In this document: positions 24,109-35,864 of the stretch, piece after piece
Numbering within the stretch: position 1 is the first letter of the stretch
How the letters are laid out: each line of letters starts with the position of its first letter
Source: Stereum hirsutum FP-91666 SS1
Taxonomy: Eukaryota; Basidiomycota; Agaricomycetes; Russulales; Stereaceae
DNA length: 64,000 nt
Assembly (NCBI RefSeq): GCF_000264905.1
Contig: NW_006763145.1
Span: 842,383 to 906,382 of the forward strand
Reading direction: 5' to 3'
Notes under the pieces: model-generated
The model's input: the letters and a program-made list of their open reading frames with translations, nothing else
Told to the model about the DNA's origin: nothing
Databases searched by the model: none
Program-made: the position numbers and the translations under genes

Positions 24109-25488
24109 TCAGTGTCTCTCTTGTCGAGCCTGTGGAGTTTGATACGGGTCATAAATTGTAGGACTATGTGTGTCGGTGGAAGCACTTGTTGTCTCTGATC
24201 ACAAAGGAACTGTGTTCGCAGATGTTTGTATATTGGGTAGATGTCTCAATGAAATGGAGAAGTGTACGTTATCTTTTAAACGTTTCTGGATTGAAAAAAC
24301 CTTTTTTTCGAGACTTGCTTGGACACAGGCCGAGGCTGACACTGCTGAGCGCTGAGGCCTGAGGCCTGAGGCTTCGCTGGGGAGCCACAGTGGCGCGAGT
24401 CCTGTTCGTACTTTTACGGATGTAAGCTCCGCCGGCACATTCCGGACACGTCATGCGATGTGCATGTTCACTCCTTGCCACTTGTTCGCTCCTCTCACCT
24501 GCTCTCACACTGGCCGTGGCAGAACCCGTACTTGTCTCAGCAGTGCTCATCACAGATTGAGCCCAGAGCTCGCTGAGGCCAGTACCAAAGAGGAGCTCGA
24601 ACCATGCGGGGATCTCTATCCGTAAGTTTTGCGTCGGGTGTCGAGGGTTCTGTCTTCACGATGGTCAGCCGAGACCGTGCCATCTCGAGCTGACTCCCTT
24701 TCCTCCTTAATAAATAAGGCTATACATCCATTTGTCTTTTCTTCTACTCATTGGGCTTGTGATGCGGCCATAGGAAGCCTCGAAGAGCTCTTCATTCTGG
24801 CTCGGAGTATAATGTCCTCAGTTCTCTTACATTAATCAAAGGCCTGTCGGGCTTCCACGAGACCGCGATAGTACTCGCAAGACACGCTTATGCCGCTCAT
24901 CTCAATAGGGCCTCATTTGCAGTTATTCTTACCTGACTGACACGCAGGATTATTGCTGCTGACGCTGATTTGTCCCTGATATTCCTATGGCCGTGTAGGG
25001 CCCATTTCTCATGAAATTATAGGCTCTTCAGAGATGTATGCCTCGTATTCAAGCGGTTGGTTCACTAGAACATCACCACCCTCACTAACAGCGATGTAGA
25101 GTTCTTGGACGACAGCGGGAATGTTTAGCCGCCACAGCTCGTTTTGGGACCGACGATATCTATTTTAGGGCCGTCATACTCAGGTGCTAGGGCGCGACTC
25201 GGCCAAGGCGGAACTATCATGTTCTCATGCTACCATGCTGTCCTCGCTCATGTTACTCTTCGTAACTCTTCGTTTGCCTCAAGTGGGGTTCCCAAGCCCA
25301 TCACTTGACTGACTATGCACTTCTCGGACGTCATATTCTCGGAAAGCCTCCCGAGGATTGCCTCCAGGCCAAAGAGTTGCAGTCGCGACACCGTTCGCCT
25401 GTAAAATTGTATGGGTCATGAGCGAGCCTTGTGGGGTTGTAGCTGTGCCTCGTCGTAAGCTCGGAAGTTCTTCGCCGCTCCTGTTAGC
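24109..25488. other. Intergenic, no gene seen
   Basis: About 1.4 kb without a convincing open frame. It includes a short CTGAGGC repeat near 24354-24372. The right part is the promoter of the cerato-platanin gene. Confidence 0.4.
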
Positions 25489-25496
25489 TATAAAAG
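25489..25496 (+). promoter_or_regulatory. TATA box TATAAAAG
   Basis: TATAAAAG lies 98 bp before the cerato-platanin ATG at 25594. The spacing is normal for a TATA-driven, highly expressed fungal gene for a secreted protein. Confidence 0.6.
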
Positions 25497-25593
25497 CTGC
25501 CACAAGTGTTTTCAAGGTTTTCACCATCCCACCACCAGCTTCGCTCTACACAATCGTCTGTAATCCCTCAACACTATCATCACTCTCATCATC

Positions 25594-26007
25594 ATGAAGT
25601 TTGGCTTCGCATTCACCGCCGTCGCTTTCCTCATCCCCTCCGCACTTGCGACCGCTGTGCGATACGACACCACTTACGACAACGCCGGCCAATCAACAGA
25701 CACCGTTGCCTGCTCCGATGGCACGAACGGGCTCGCTTCTCGCTACCCCACCTTTGGATCTTTCCCAAAATTCCCCTTCCTCGCCGCCTCCGATAGCATT
25801 CCCGGATGGAACTCTCCAAACTGTGGAACGTGCTTCGCCGTCACCTACAACGGAGTCACGGTCAATGTCTTGGCCATCGACCATGCCGGTGATGGAATCA
25901 ACATGTCTTTGGAGGCGATGAATGCTTTGACGAACGGTCAGGCTACGTTCTTGGGCACTGTGGACGCCACTGTGGCCCAGGTCGACAAGAGCGCCTGTGG
26001 CCTGTAA
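25594..26007 (+). CDS. Cerato-platanin family secreted protein
   Basis: This single-exon gene encodes 137 residues. An N-terminal signal peptide (about residues 1-19, hydrophobic core then SALATA) precedes a mature protein starting near VRYDTTYDN. Family hallmarks are VRYD, the CSDGTNGL segment, SIPGWNSPNCGTCFAVTYNG, VLAIDHAGDG, and four cysteines (CSDG, NCG, TCF, SACGL) expected to form two disulfides. The length is normal for the family. These small expansin-like proteins are secreted and cell-wall associated, bind chitin or oligosaccharides, and can act as elicitors in plant-associated fungi; the role here is not shown by sequence. Confidence 0.93.
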   Translation: MKFGFAFTAVAFLIPSALATAVRYDTTYDNAGQSTDTVACSDGTNGLASRYPTFGSFPKFPFLAASDSIPGWNSPNCGTCFAVTYNGVTVNVLAIDHAGDGINMSLEAMNALTNGQATFLGTVDATVAQVDKSACGL

Positions 26008-26820
26008 GAAGGTACTTGTTGCTCGCTGTCTAGGATGTCTAAGACCGTTATATCTGACTAGTTCTGTGCTTTGCTAGGACATTCTCGAGATAGTAGCATA
26101 TGTTGTATATGTTGCTGTACGGATCAAGGGCCACTGTTGTAGGTTCGTGCTATTTTTCGCCCTCGATCTTATGCCGCCATTATGCTTATATTTTATGACA
26201 TTCTAAGGATATCCTATCGGTAGGAATGGACAATCTTTCTGTACGAATGGACATAGGACTGCTTTGCACGAACGGACTTGCAATTGTTTGTATAATGCTG
26301 TCGAAATAATATCGGACTTTGTTTCTCTTTCACCACATCCAGAGCCGACAATAACACTCTTTATCAGAAGTAAGGTCTCATCGTATCGAGACATCATGAT
26401 GAACGATGACGCTGGCGTGTAAATACTGTGAGTGGCTCACAGGGCTGTACAGCAACGCGACCGAACCCAAACTCCCTTGATACGGTCCATCGCGCCGAGG
26501 CCAGCATTACGCGCGCCTAAAAGGTTCGGTTGATGTGGGTGCCAGCGGAGTTTGAAGTTCTTCTAGAACGACTTCTATCGTGTCTGAGGTTTGTATTCAC
26601 CGGCAACTTATCCATCTCCAGGCCACACAAAAGGTACGTATCCACATGCTCTGACGCACCCCGATAGGGTCCCGATTTTACTCATCAACTCTTCCTCGGT
26701 GCAAAGTTGGTGCAAAGAGACCGGTCTTCTACAAATAAATATAATGACCGAGGAGATTTGCTCTCCCGATGAATCGAAGCCAACATTGAGCTGAAGTTTG
26801 ACGATTGGCGCATTTGCTAG

Positions 26821-26932
26821 GCCCCGATTTAGCTGAGCCACTCCGTCGCTGGAGACAATCCCCGGACTTTTCCATGCCCCGATCTGGCTGAGCCACTCCG
26901 TCGCTGTAAAGACAATACCCGTACATTTTGAG
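26821..26932 (+). repeat. Two-copy 55-bp tandem duplication
   Basis: The unit starting GCCCCGAT at 26821 recurs at 26876. Both contain CTGAGCCACTCCGTCGCTG, followed by GACAATMCC and similar downstream bases. The copies have diverged, mostly in the second half. No function is evident. Confidence 0.65.
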
Positions 26933-28635
26933 AGCGAGCTACCAACACCTCACACCGTACTGTGACCTGGTCGCTGATTATGCATTGCTCACTGTCCCAC
27001 CAATCTCACGTTGTTATGAGGATCTGAGGATGGTTGCCGGAGTCGGCGTTCAGACAATTGTTCTCTGCGAGCATGGTTACTCATGCATGACCGTATAGTT
27101 GACCGGAGGACCTGTCCGATGCCTCTCCTGGCTGGATACGTCCTCGAACATAGTTGCCGTCGGCGATCCTTCCAGGTCACGCTGCACACAGCATAATCTC
27201 AACACTGACGAGTGTAACTCGCAAGTGACGATTGGAGCCCCTCTTCTGCGATTGGCTACTGAAGATCCCGGCTCCAGTACATTGACATTTCGGGGCCGTG
27301 CTTCTGTCCAATCGAACATGTTCAGTGCAATGTGCTGGACGCCAGCAGGTCCGCATCCTAGTGGTACGCCAAGGCAACGGTAGTATCAGATATTTCCCAA
27401 ATAGTATATCACGCCGCCCGCCTGTGCTACGAGGGCGGAGGTGGCAGGAGGCCCAGATTTTCTCCTACCAATCCGCAGCAATGGTCGATCCGCGAAGAGT
27501 TCGTCCTAAGCTGACAAATATGGGGCACTGAAAAGAAAGAGAAGCAAAGAGTCATCAAGTCGCCGTTGAATGGCGTTGAATCCATAGCAGTGGCGTGGAA
27601 GATGTTGAGGTGTGGCAGGCGCAAGGCAGACGCGCATCCAGAGGATTCGAAAGAAACACGATGACACCGCTATTGAAGACGAAGACTGCAATTCAATTAG
27701 CACTAAAAGAACTAGTCCGTTAGGTCCCAGTACGGAGACATCCGGCACTGTCCATGAAGTCTTGGAACTCAAAAGCCGAAAGTGAGGATTGCAGACTGAT
27801 CGGAACGTTCGCCCCGCGCTATTTGGAGCAGCAATACTACTCTCATCGCCCGAGCATCTCCGACCATAGTCAGATGTTTTTCGTTCGTACCATGAGGATT
27901 TCAACAAACCCCCTAGCAAATTCTAGGGTGGAACGTCAACCAACGCTGAGGCTTTTACCGGTCTCTATCACTGAAGTGCCCCAAGTTCCGGTCTTCTAAC
28001 AGACTTTTGGGTATTGGACATATTTAAGGAACGACGAGTCGACGATTGAACTGAGACATCAGGGCTTTGTTACATCTGGTCGAGGTTGAACTTTTCGGTG
28101 AAGCGTTGACCATTGAGCCAATGAGTGTACCTTCCAGTATCCACCGTTAGGAATCGTCCGTACCCTCCGCCAAGGGAGGGGTGGTTACTCTCTGCATAAA
28201 TTACAGCCATTTACAAGCGCTGGACATTTGGTCTGCCAGTACTTGAACCTTTCCTATGAACAACTGCCCATCCGCTATGCTCTCCCGGTCAAACATAATA
28301 GGGGCGTATGAAGCTGCTAGTCTCGGCTCCCGGATATTGAGATACAGTAAGTTCTGTATAGAAGTTACCCGGCGTTCAAAGCACGTTTACGGAGCGTTAC
28401 ATGCCGGGCCTACAGATGTGAAATACTCGAGATCGTCCCGGATGATAACCGGAAAAGGACGTCGAAAACGTGAACAATTACGCACACTGCAAGGTCAGAT
28501 AGCTTTGAACCAGACGACAGGCTACCGTTCGAGATGAGGACGGAAGCACTGCCTTCGATTCTAGGAGGATAAAGAAAGACACTTCTTCCACTGCCAGTGG
28601 GAGGTCATACTGTATACTAGGGTCAGGGACTTACC

Positions 28636-28930
28636 AGAGCCCAGAAGGACGGGAAGGACGAGTACCGCAGCCTATGTCGCACCCGTGGATTTGCTATTCG
28701 GGCTTGTCCTCTGTACGAAGCTTGATCATCGATTTATGCACTTACCAGAAGAAACAGGATAGAAAACAATACACGTGCTACCAGTCCTCGGGCGGCCGAG
28801 GAGCCTTTTCGGGCTCTAAGCAGAAAGAACGTCCCATCACCATTATTGGCTAAATACGGGCCTGGTGAACCATTAATCTTCTGTGGTTGGGCCTTTCCGT
28901 CGAAAGTTTGGTATAAGAACAAGTAATTAG
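28636..28930 (-). other. Possible exons of a hydrophobic protein
   Basis: On the minus strand a frame around 28930-28745 reads YLFLYQTFDGKAQPQ and later LVARVLFSILFLL, ending exactly at a consensus donor GTAAGT. A second short hydrophobic piece (AAVLVLPVLLG, about 28672-28637) ends at another GTAAGT. Two strong donors on one strand after membrane-like stretches suggest exons of a membrane or GPI-anchored protein, or a remnant. No family is recognised and upstream exons were not found. Confidence 0.2.
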
Positions 28931-29747
28931 TGCGGCTCTTGAAACTCTGTGACGACCAAGAGCTGTGAAGGCTTGTCATCGTCAACCTAGGCCATCTGAA
29001 AAACAAATGAAAGTATAAGAATATCATATGGTTTGCGGGCGGAAATGAGAAGCGGCAAAGGGGGCCCAACCCTTCTGCGTCCGATTCGAAGTCACCCTGG
29101 TGTAATTCGGGTATAGATGAGCCACGGCACCAAGTTACCCTTGTTGACAAGTTCGTGCATGAGACCTGGCTAGGTCACATCGCGACCAGTGTAATCCACA
29201 GGCGCCGACCTTCCCTGGATAGAATCAACGTCGCATCAGGAAGATATAGGAGCTTATCCCGACCACGTACGGCATACTGTACAAGACCGTGACCGAGGAA
29301 CCTTTCCTCCCGAAAAGATTCAGTTCGGCGCTCAACCTATCAGTTGTGACAGCTGACTCTGAAAGGCACAAGCGCGCCTTGCTCCCCCGATGAGCCCCTA
29401 ACACAAAACAAAGGGAACAAACAACTACACCGCCGCGCTAACGGATGAGGATGCAGGTGGCGCCAGAGAAAAGGAGGAAATCGAAAGCATTGGATGACCG
29501 ATCAAATTCAATCGGTGGGCCCTCCACGTGGGGATCGCAAGCCGCCGGTGCCCCGCAGATTCGAGATCGTGACAATGAAGGCGGAGCGTGAAACGAAACC
29601 TTGGCCGCCTCTCGTCTGCTCGAACAGAACCTGGCACTCAATTACATCCTTTTAAAAGACGAGCCCTGCCACCTATCATGGAGTCGTATTCCCCGCTTCA
29701 CCCTTCGCCTACTCACGCCCACCCTCCACCTCGCTCTACACGTCCCA

Positions 29748-31285
29748 ATGGCTGCCACCGTCTCTGGCTGGACACCGTCTTCCGACGATGAAATTGTTAG
29801 CCTCCACCCTGCCCATGAGCCACTCGATCAGTACCCCGCCCATTGGACGACGTCCGTCTTTAAAAGGACACCCTCGTATAGGCACACCACACGTCCAGCT
29901 CCCCCCAGGTCGTTTACTATGGATTCCCCGATCAGCGATTGCTACCCCTCCCCTACTTCCTCGTACTCGCCCTCACCACCCTCACCACCGCAGACTCGTA
30001 TTCCTCCACCTCTGACCTCATCCGAAAGGAGGGCGATTCGTAACCGTCTCCGCGACCCGAACTGGATCCCTCGCCCCCGAAACGCCTTCATCATCTTCCG
30101 CTGCGAGTATGCCCGCGAGCACGCCCGATATGCGCCTGGCGAGCCTACCCGTATCATCACCGACAAGACTTTGTCAAAGCGTGCCGGAGATGCGTGGAAG
30201 AAGCTTTCGGCAGCCCAGAAAGCGATCTTCAAGAAGCGCGCAGATGTGGAGAGGGAAGAGCACGCACGTCAGTACCCTGCATATCGCTTCAATCCTACTC
30301 GTCCTACCGCCCGGTCTCGGAGTCAAAGCTCTCCCGTCCCCGCCCCCGGTGTCGGCCGTTCCGCCCAGGTCGCCTCGTTCGTAGAGGAGAAGGAGAGTAC
30401 CCCCCGTCTTGTGGAGGCGGAGCCAACGTCTCCTGGATACCTCGTCCAACGCCAGGTTCTCAGTCTTCTCGGCCACCGTCGGCCGTCGTCCACTCCACTC
30501 CCTTCGTCCATCACCCCTATCGACAACTCTCTCGCTCCAGGCTTGTCATCTTCCTATCCCAATACCCCCTACATTCAAACCTACCAGCCCGCCGATGGGA
30601 TGTTCGTCCAGAACGTCGATCTCTTCAGCGGGTACGCTTTCGACTCGGGGAATCCGGTGGTAAGTACTTCGGCGCTGCTTGTCTAGCACGGTGTTCGCTT
30701 ATACGAACGCACCTTTCAGAGCTCACCTTTGACTCCGCCGAACATCGGAGACGTCTATCTTGGTACAGACCAGTCATGTAGTGCGATGGTGCGTCTCCTA
30801 TTTCGGCTCACACACAATACACCCGCTGATGTCTTGAACTCTTCCAGACTTCTCCCGACACTTCGTCCAGCGTCACCATTCCATATGCCCCTGCCTTCGA
30901 TAACTCATCGTTCGGTATGGTCTCGTTGCCGTATGTGTCCGATGTGGGCTGGCCGGGTGCAGACTACAGCACCATGGCCGCTTACCCGCAGCCTTCCGAG
31001 GATACATTACCCGAAATGCAGCCGCAGAGTACAAGCCTCTTTGCCTCTGCACCGTATTCCGCTTCCTATGGTACCGCCCTCGAGCACATGTCTTATCAGC
31101 AGCAGAGCTTGGACTTGGACATGCCGAGTGCTGCGACTTACTGGGAGAACGGCCAGGGGTATACCACGCAGCCGTACCTCTCCGGGATGGCACCCTTTGA
31201 CGATGCTGCCGCGGCGGTCTTCCAGGAGCCTGTGGAGAGTGGGATCAATTATCTTGATAATGGATATGAGGGAAACGGCTCGTAA
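29748..31285 (+). CDS. MAT-type HMG-box transcription factor
   Basis: This is a nuclear DNA-binding factor of the fungal MATA_HMG group, which includes mating-type and pheromone-response regulators. Exons are 29748-30659, 30720-30788 and 30848-31285, giving 472 residues in a clean frame. The HMG box is at about residues 100-178: DPNWIPRPRNAFIIFRCEYA, TLSKRAGDAWKKLSAAQKAI, FKKRADVEREEHARQYPAY. The flanks are Ser/Pro-rich, with a Tyr/Ser/Gln-rich C-terminal half that may activate transcription. The start is the first in-frame ATG; the alternative ATG at 29919 would remove 57 residues and keep the box. TTTAAAAG at about 29650 could serve as a TATA element. No homeodomain or pheromone genes lie nearby, so this is not clearly a mating-type locus. 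Confidence 0.85.
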
Positions 31286-34200
31286 TGTTCTATTTTTCGG
31301 ACGATACTTAGGGGTCGTGCTCGTGAACATTCTTCTATTCTTCTAGTTCGATACTTACCTGCTAATATGCTTATGTCTATGCCTCTTCCAGCCCTGTCTT
31401 CCATATGTCGTCTTTCCCTCGCTTCCCGTCCGTCTCCTTCCTATGTATCAATAGACAGAATTATGGTTAATACCTCACTTATTCGTGCTATGACCTCTGC
31501 TCCCTCTGCTACACACCCACCTCGCCTGAGCCCGGCTGCTTGTTTTGTGTGATATCTACGGGATTGATTCTCGTAGCCTGTGTTCTCGTAGTGTTTATCT
31601 TACTGTACCATACACCGAAAATACTTTCCGAGGATCGTCCTTCCTGTATTGAATTGTTCATCATCACTGAAGTCCTTCAGCCATGCTTCGTCTTCGTCTG
31701 CTTTGCATGGTCCGAGTCCGGCATGAGGTCGCCAGTCGTTGCCAACCGCTGGAGTGTAGTGCCCTGATTCAGGTGCGAACTACCACCCCCGAATGATCCG
31801 TCTTCCAACTTTGTCTGTAATTGACCTCGTCCGAGGAACTTCTATATATGGTTCACCGCCCGTGGCTCAGACATGCAATCACCGTCTGACACCGAACTCC
31901 GTGGATGCATGGACTCCAACTAAGCCACAAGAACGCGCAATTCGGAAGCTCGTGCGCGAAGCCTGATCAGCTACCAGGCCAATGCATTCAGTTTGCTGAA
32001 ACGCTGCAGTTTACACCCACCGGCGGTCTGCGTACACTGACCATGACACCGATTGCATCAGGCACGTCGATCTCTGTGCCGTAGGTAGAAATAGGGGGTG
32101 CCGTCGGTACCGTCCTGCCAAGTACGGAACGCTAACACGGTTTGAGTCGAAGGTTTGTTTCCGACGTGTCATATAACGTCGGAGGCCCGATCGCGTCTGT
32201 CAGAGACAATCGACGGGTTGTTTCCACAATAGGTGGGTCGGGGTGGAACAATGAAATTTCGGGAGAAACCCTGTCGATTATACGCCGTCAAGGTCCGAGT
32301 GGGCGTTACCACGAAACCGGGACCGCAGTTGCACGACGTCAAGGAACGGCGGAAGAGAGGACGCGAGAGGCAAATCTGCATAATATATTTACAGCTTCTG
32401 CCAGGTTTTCAAATGAAGTCGTTCCGGATAGTGAACAACTGAGAATAAGATTTTATCTCGAGCCACCTTGGTGATAGTTGATTCGGGAGGCCTGTCAACT
32501 CCCTTGCGTTCGCGAAGGGGAATCACTTAGGCCGCCGAAAGGAATGAATCTTGGCAAGAAGATCTTCCGCTCAATCCAAAGTTTTTCTCCATCCTAAAAA
32601 GGGACGCGTGATGGGTGAACGCTGAGCGCTGAACTCCTGCCAGACACTCTTAGTCACGATCCACCTGAGCCTTGTGAGCGACCCCTCAGAAGACCCATTA
32701 CCGCCCGAGGATACCAGCTCGATGATGGACTGGGATGCCGCGTAAAACTTCACAAAAGCGAAGACAGGGAACGTGGAGCTCTCGGGGCACCACCTAACTT
32801 GGGAAGCATGAGGATTCGATTGAAACCATGACCACAAAGGAAGGATAGCGAGGAGTCGGTGATGCGTTTCGGCGAGGTTGCTAAAAAGAAGACAATAAGA
32901 CAATGAGCTGAGTGCCTACTGGGCGATGGTTCTTCGCCCCTGAGGAAAGTGAGGACGAAATATCATCTCTGAAGTGGGTTAGCAAGCACCCGTCTCACTA
33001 GCATATTCGTTCTGCTGTGATTATGGGTGGTGCGCTATGCAAACATCACTGCTAGTAATGTGAGCCGCATAAGAATGGTCTCAAACTAATCTCGGGTGGC
33101 TACTTCTCCAATACGTTAGAAGACACGCACCATCCGGCATCGTCATACCCCTCTGAGCTGGCCTCCTGACGGCGCTGCGTCGGACTTGTTGCGATCATCG
33201 TATAGGGTAGCGCTATTTTGTGAAGGGAATTATTGATGGATTCTTTCCTGTTGGGTTCTGACCAGCATCGATATCGGCCGACGAGTTTTCAGGGGCTCAG
33301 CATGGTATCTCGAGCATACGTAGGATCAGAAGTTTCAGTGGACGAACAAAGGATATTGCAACGATCATGTCTAACAGAACAGATAAAGAAATGCAATTTG
33401 GAGCCTTACTTGGAAATCGGTTCCTCTGCGGTAGATAAAGCACCCTCTGGAGTCGCCGAAACGGTCGAGCAGGTTCCACAGTACCATGCGTTCGAAGACT
33501 CAGGCATGTATGCGTCAACACGTTCGTCGCATAGAACACCGGCTGTTGAATGAACGACGGCCTTCAGAAAACACACCTATGTGATTTGCTCGGTGACTTG
33601 GTGAAGACATCTCAAGAGGAATCGGGCTCATGCTTGGTCACCGCTGGGTCGAGGTGTGGGGAAAGGTACGATCGGCGCTTACCGAGTAAAAAATTTGAAG
33701 TTCATCTCCGATCAGACCCGATTTGCTCTCACGTGAGGCCACGCCTAATTTCAAACCGCGACGGTGAACCGCCGGTGTTTCTCGAGCAAGTCGTCCCGTT
33801 TAGGTTTTGTTTTTTGACCACGACCACCTGGAAGCAAATCTTTCGAATGACATGGGCCGCTCACCAGCCCGTTAGGATCTCATCGCTCACGGCGGCCTTG
33901 TTTTTATGTATCCTTATTAGTCCGAGTCGCTCTCGTGCACCTGCGCCCGCCGGAAATAATCGTCCAACGTCAACAGCTGCTCTCTCGTCAGGCTCTGCAG
34001 GAATTTATGCCGACGGTTATTGGGCCTGCGCATGCACTCTGGGAACGCTCTCCAAGTTCATTTAGAAGCAACGCTGTGCGCCATGTACTGACTAGCAATT
34101 GCTCCACAAGCTAGTTCAAAGGCATGCTTGAAGTTATGTCTCTCCTCTGGATGTCACGGAAACAGCGAGATAGAGGATCCGTATCTATACGACGCATCAA

Positions 34201-34730
34201 TCAAAGTGATAAATACTCTTTTTGTATGGAGTCTTTTTGTCTATCCTGCAGAACTTGTATCCAGTACGTTTATTCTGTAGGACAGCTGGCCGAGGGGCCA
34301 CATCTATAGGCTTATGTGGATTGGGTCTGCTTTACCCCGTTTGTGAACGGGAATTGCTCTTTCACCGCTCTCAATAGGGGCTTATCTCATGTCTTCCCTC
34401 TTGGACATGCTTGTGAAATAGGAGTCCGCCCATGAGCTCACCGCCCGCTGTAATCCAATAGCGATTATCCGACATATCCGAAGAGTTCTCCGCTATTCTA
34501 GATGTCGACACGGGTATCGGTCTAGAGCAGTACGGTGATTTGTTTTCGATACTCTAAAGCTTGCTCTAAGCGGACATAACTAACCAATGTCCGAAGTGGA
34601 GCCTTCTGTGATCTTCGAGAGGTTTTATCCGGTTATTGACTATTCGCCGTGTCGTTGAAAGCCGAAGGGAAGACAAATCATATAGATAGAATAATTTGTG
34701 AGAGTACCATACATGGTGTCGAAGCATCTA
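31286..34730. other. Gene-poor stretch
   Basis: About 3.4 kb: the 3' UTR of the HMG gene, then sequence without supported genes. The longest frames (for example 33233-33553 and 33550-34065, both +) show no domain and no splice-consistent extension. I see no repeats with definable ends. Confidence 0.4.
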
Positions 34731-35864
34731 CTAAGACACCCAAGCGATCCGCCCGTATGGCGTTTCAATCGCCCTCTGCTTCCCATCTGCCACCCGAAAT
34801 GCAACCTCATACAATCCAGGCCCATGTGTCCTCACAAACTCTTGCTCTGCCTCGTCCTCGTCCTTCGCAGCCGTGAGAATGAGTTGAGGGCCGGAAGTGG
34901 ACGTGGCGAACGACTTTAACGGGTGATGAAGCTGCCAGGTAACTTCTGAGGGTGTGGTCGTGGTTGGAGGCGAGCCGAGAATGGCTGTGAGTTCTTGAGA
35001 CAATGTTTTGAAGGAAGCTACAGGGGAGAGGAGACGGAGGTATGCTACGCTCTGCGCCGTGTTTGGATGTGTGGTATTGGTCGTTTCCGTCGGAACCTAA
35101 AGATAAACGAATTATAGACGGTCGAACTAGAATACAGATGTGCAGATCAAGTGAATGACCTACTCTCAACGAGCGATCCGTTACATCCCCACAAAAGAAC
35201 GGCAACTTAGTTCCTCCTTCCTTCTTTGCCCACTCTTGCGGGGATGTAATAACCCACTTCAACTCCACACCATCTCCTCTCGTCCGTCCCCCACTGACTT
35301 CCTTCGCGTATCTAACCTCGAGTCCGCTGGCCTTCGCGCGATCGTTTATGATAGTTGAGATGGCGGGGACAGCGGAAGGAGCACCGAGAAAGGCATAAGC
35401 ACACCAACCGTGGTCTTTGTTGGCCCAGTTGTGGGCAAGTCGGGCTTTATGCTCGGGAGACTCTGGAGGATAGTACGATGGCTCTTGAGTGAACGAGATG
35501 AGCTCGATATAGCTTCCATCGGGAAGAATCTACAGGAGAATTTGATTGAGTTTAAGTCGTTGACCACTTATACAATTGGATACGTGAGTGTTGACTCAGA
35601 TGCGTACGACGAGTGTGTTGGCGGTGAGACCACCAACGTGTGTTCCTCCTGGTGAGACACTATCGGCAACGAGGAAGATGTTATTTCGGAAACCAGGAAA
35701 TACAGCTTGTATTCTGAAATCGGAGTATACTGAACAGACACCCACTGAAATCCTAGCTCTCGAAACTGTTCAGCAGTCTTTTCCACCGTTCCCGGTGGTG
35801 TGATATGAACAATGTGGTCCAAGATCGTCGTCAAAGGAGCTCCAGTACCTGTCTTGGAAGACAT
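34731..35864 (-). CDS. Glyoxalase-like domain protein
   Basis: This is a predicted metal-dependent enzyme of the VOC/glyoxalase-like fold, probably cytosolic; the substrate is unknown. The start ATG 35864 gives MSSKTGTGAPLTTILDHIVHIT, where LDHIVH is the typical first strand with a metal-ligand His. Exons continue with GGTHVGGLTANTLV, ILPDGSYIELISFTQEPSYY (Glu near the expected ligand), NKDHGWCAYAFLGAPS, GGRTRGDGVELKWVIT and LPFFCGDVTDRSLR. After an intron at about 35160-35100, VPTETTNTTHPNTAQSV leads to a last exon that ends GRIAWVS at 34731. Four introns, all short, fit the frame shifts. The layout matches fungal Glyoxalase_3-type proteins of about 270-300 residues. Confidence 0.8.

Larger units (their letters stand above)
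26008..29650. other. Gene-poor stretch
   Basis: About 3.6 kb with no well-supported gene, only short scattered frames. It includes a short tandem duplication at 26821-26932 and a possible exon group on the minus strand near 28.6-28.9 kb. It may be degenerated repeat DNA, but no terminal repeats were found. Confidence 0.4.
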
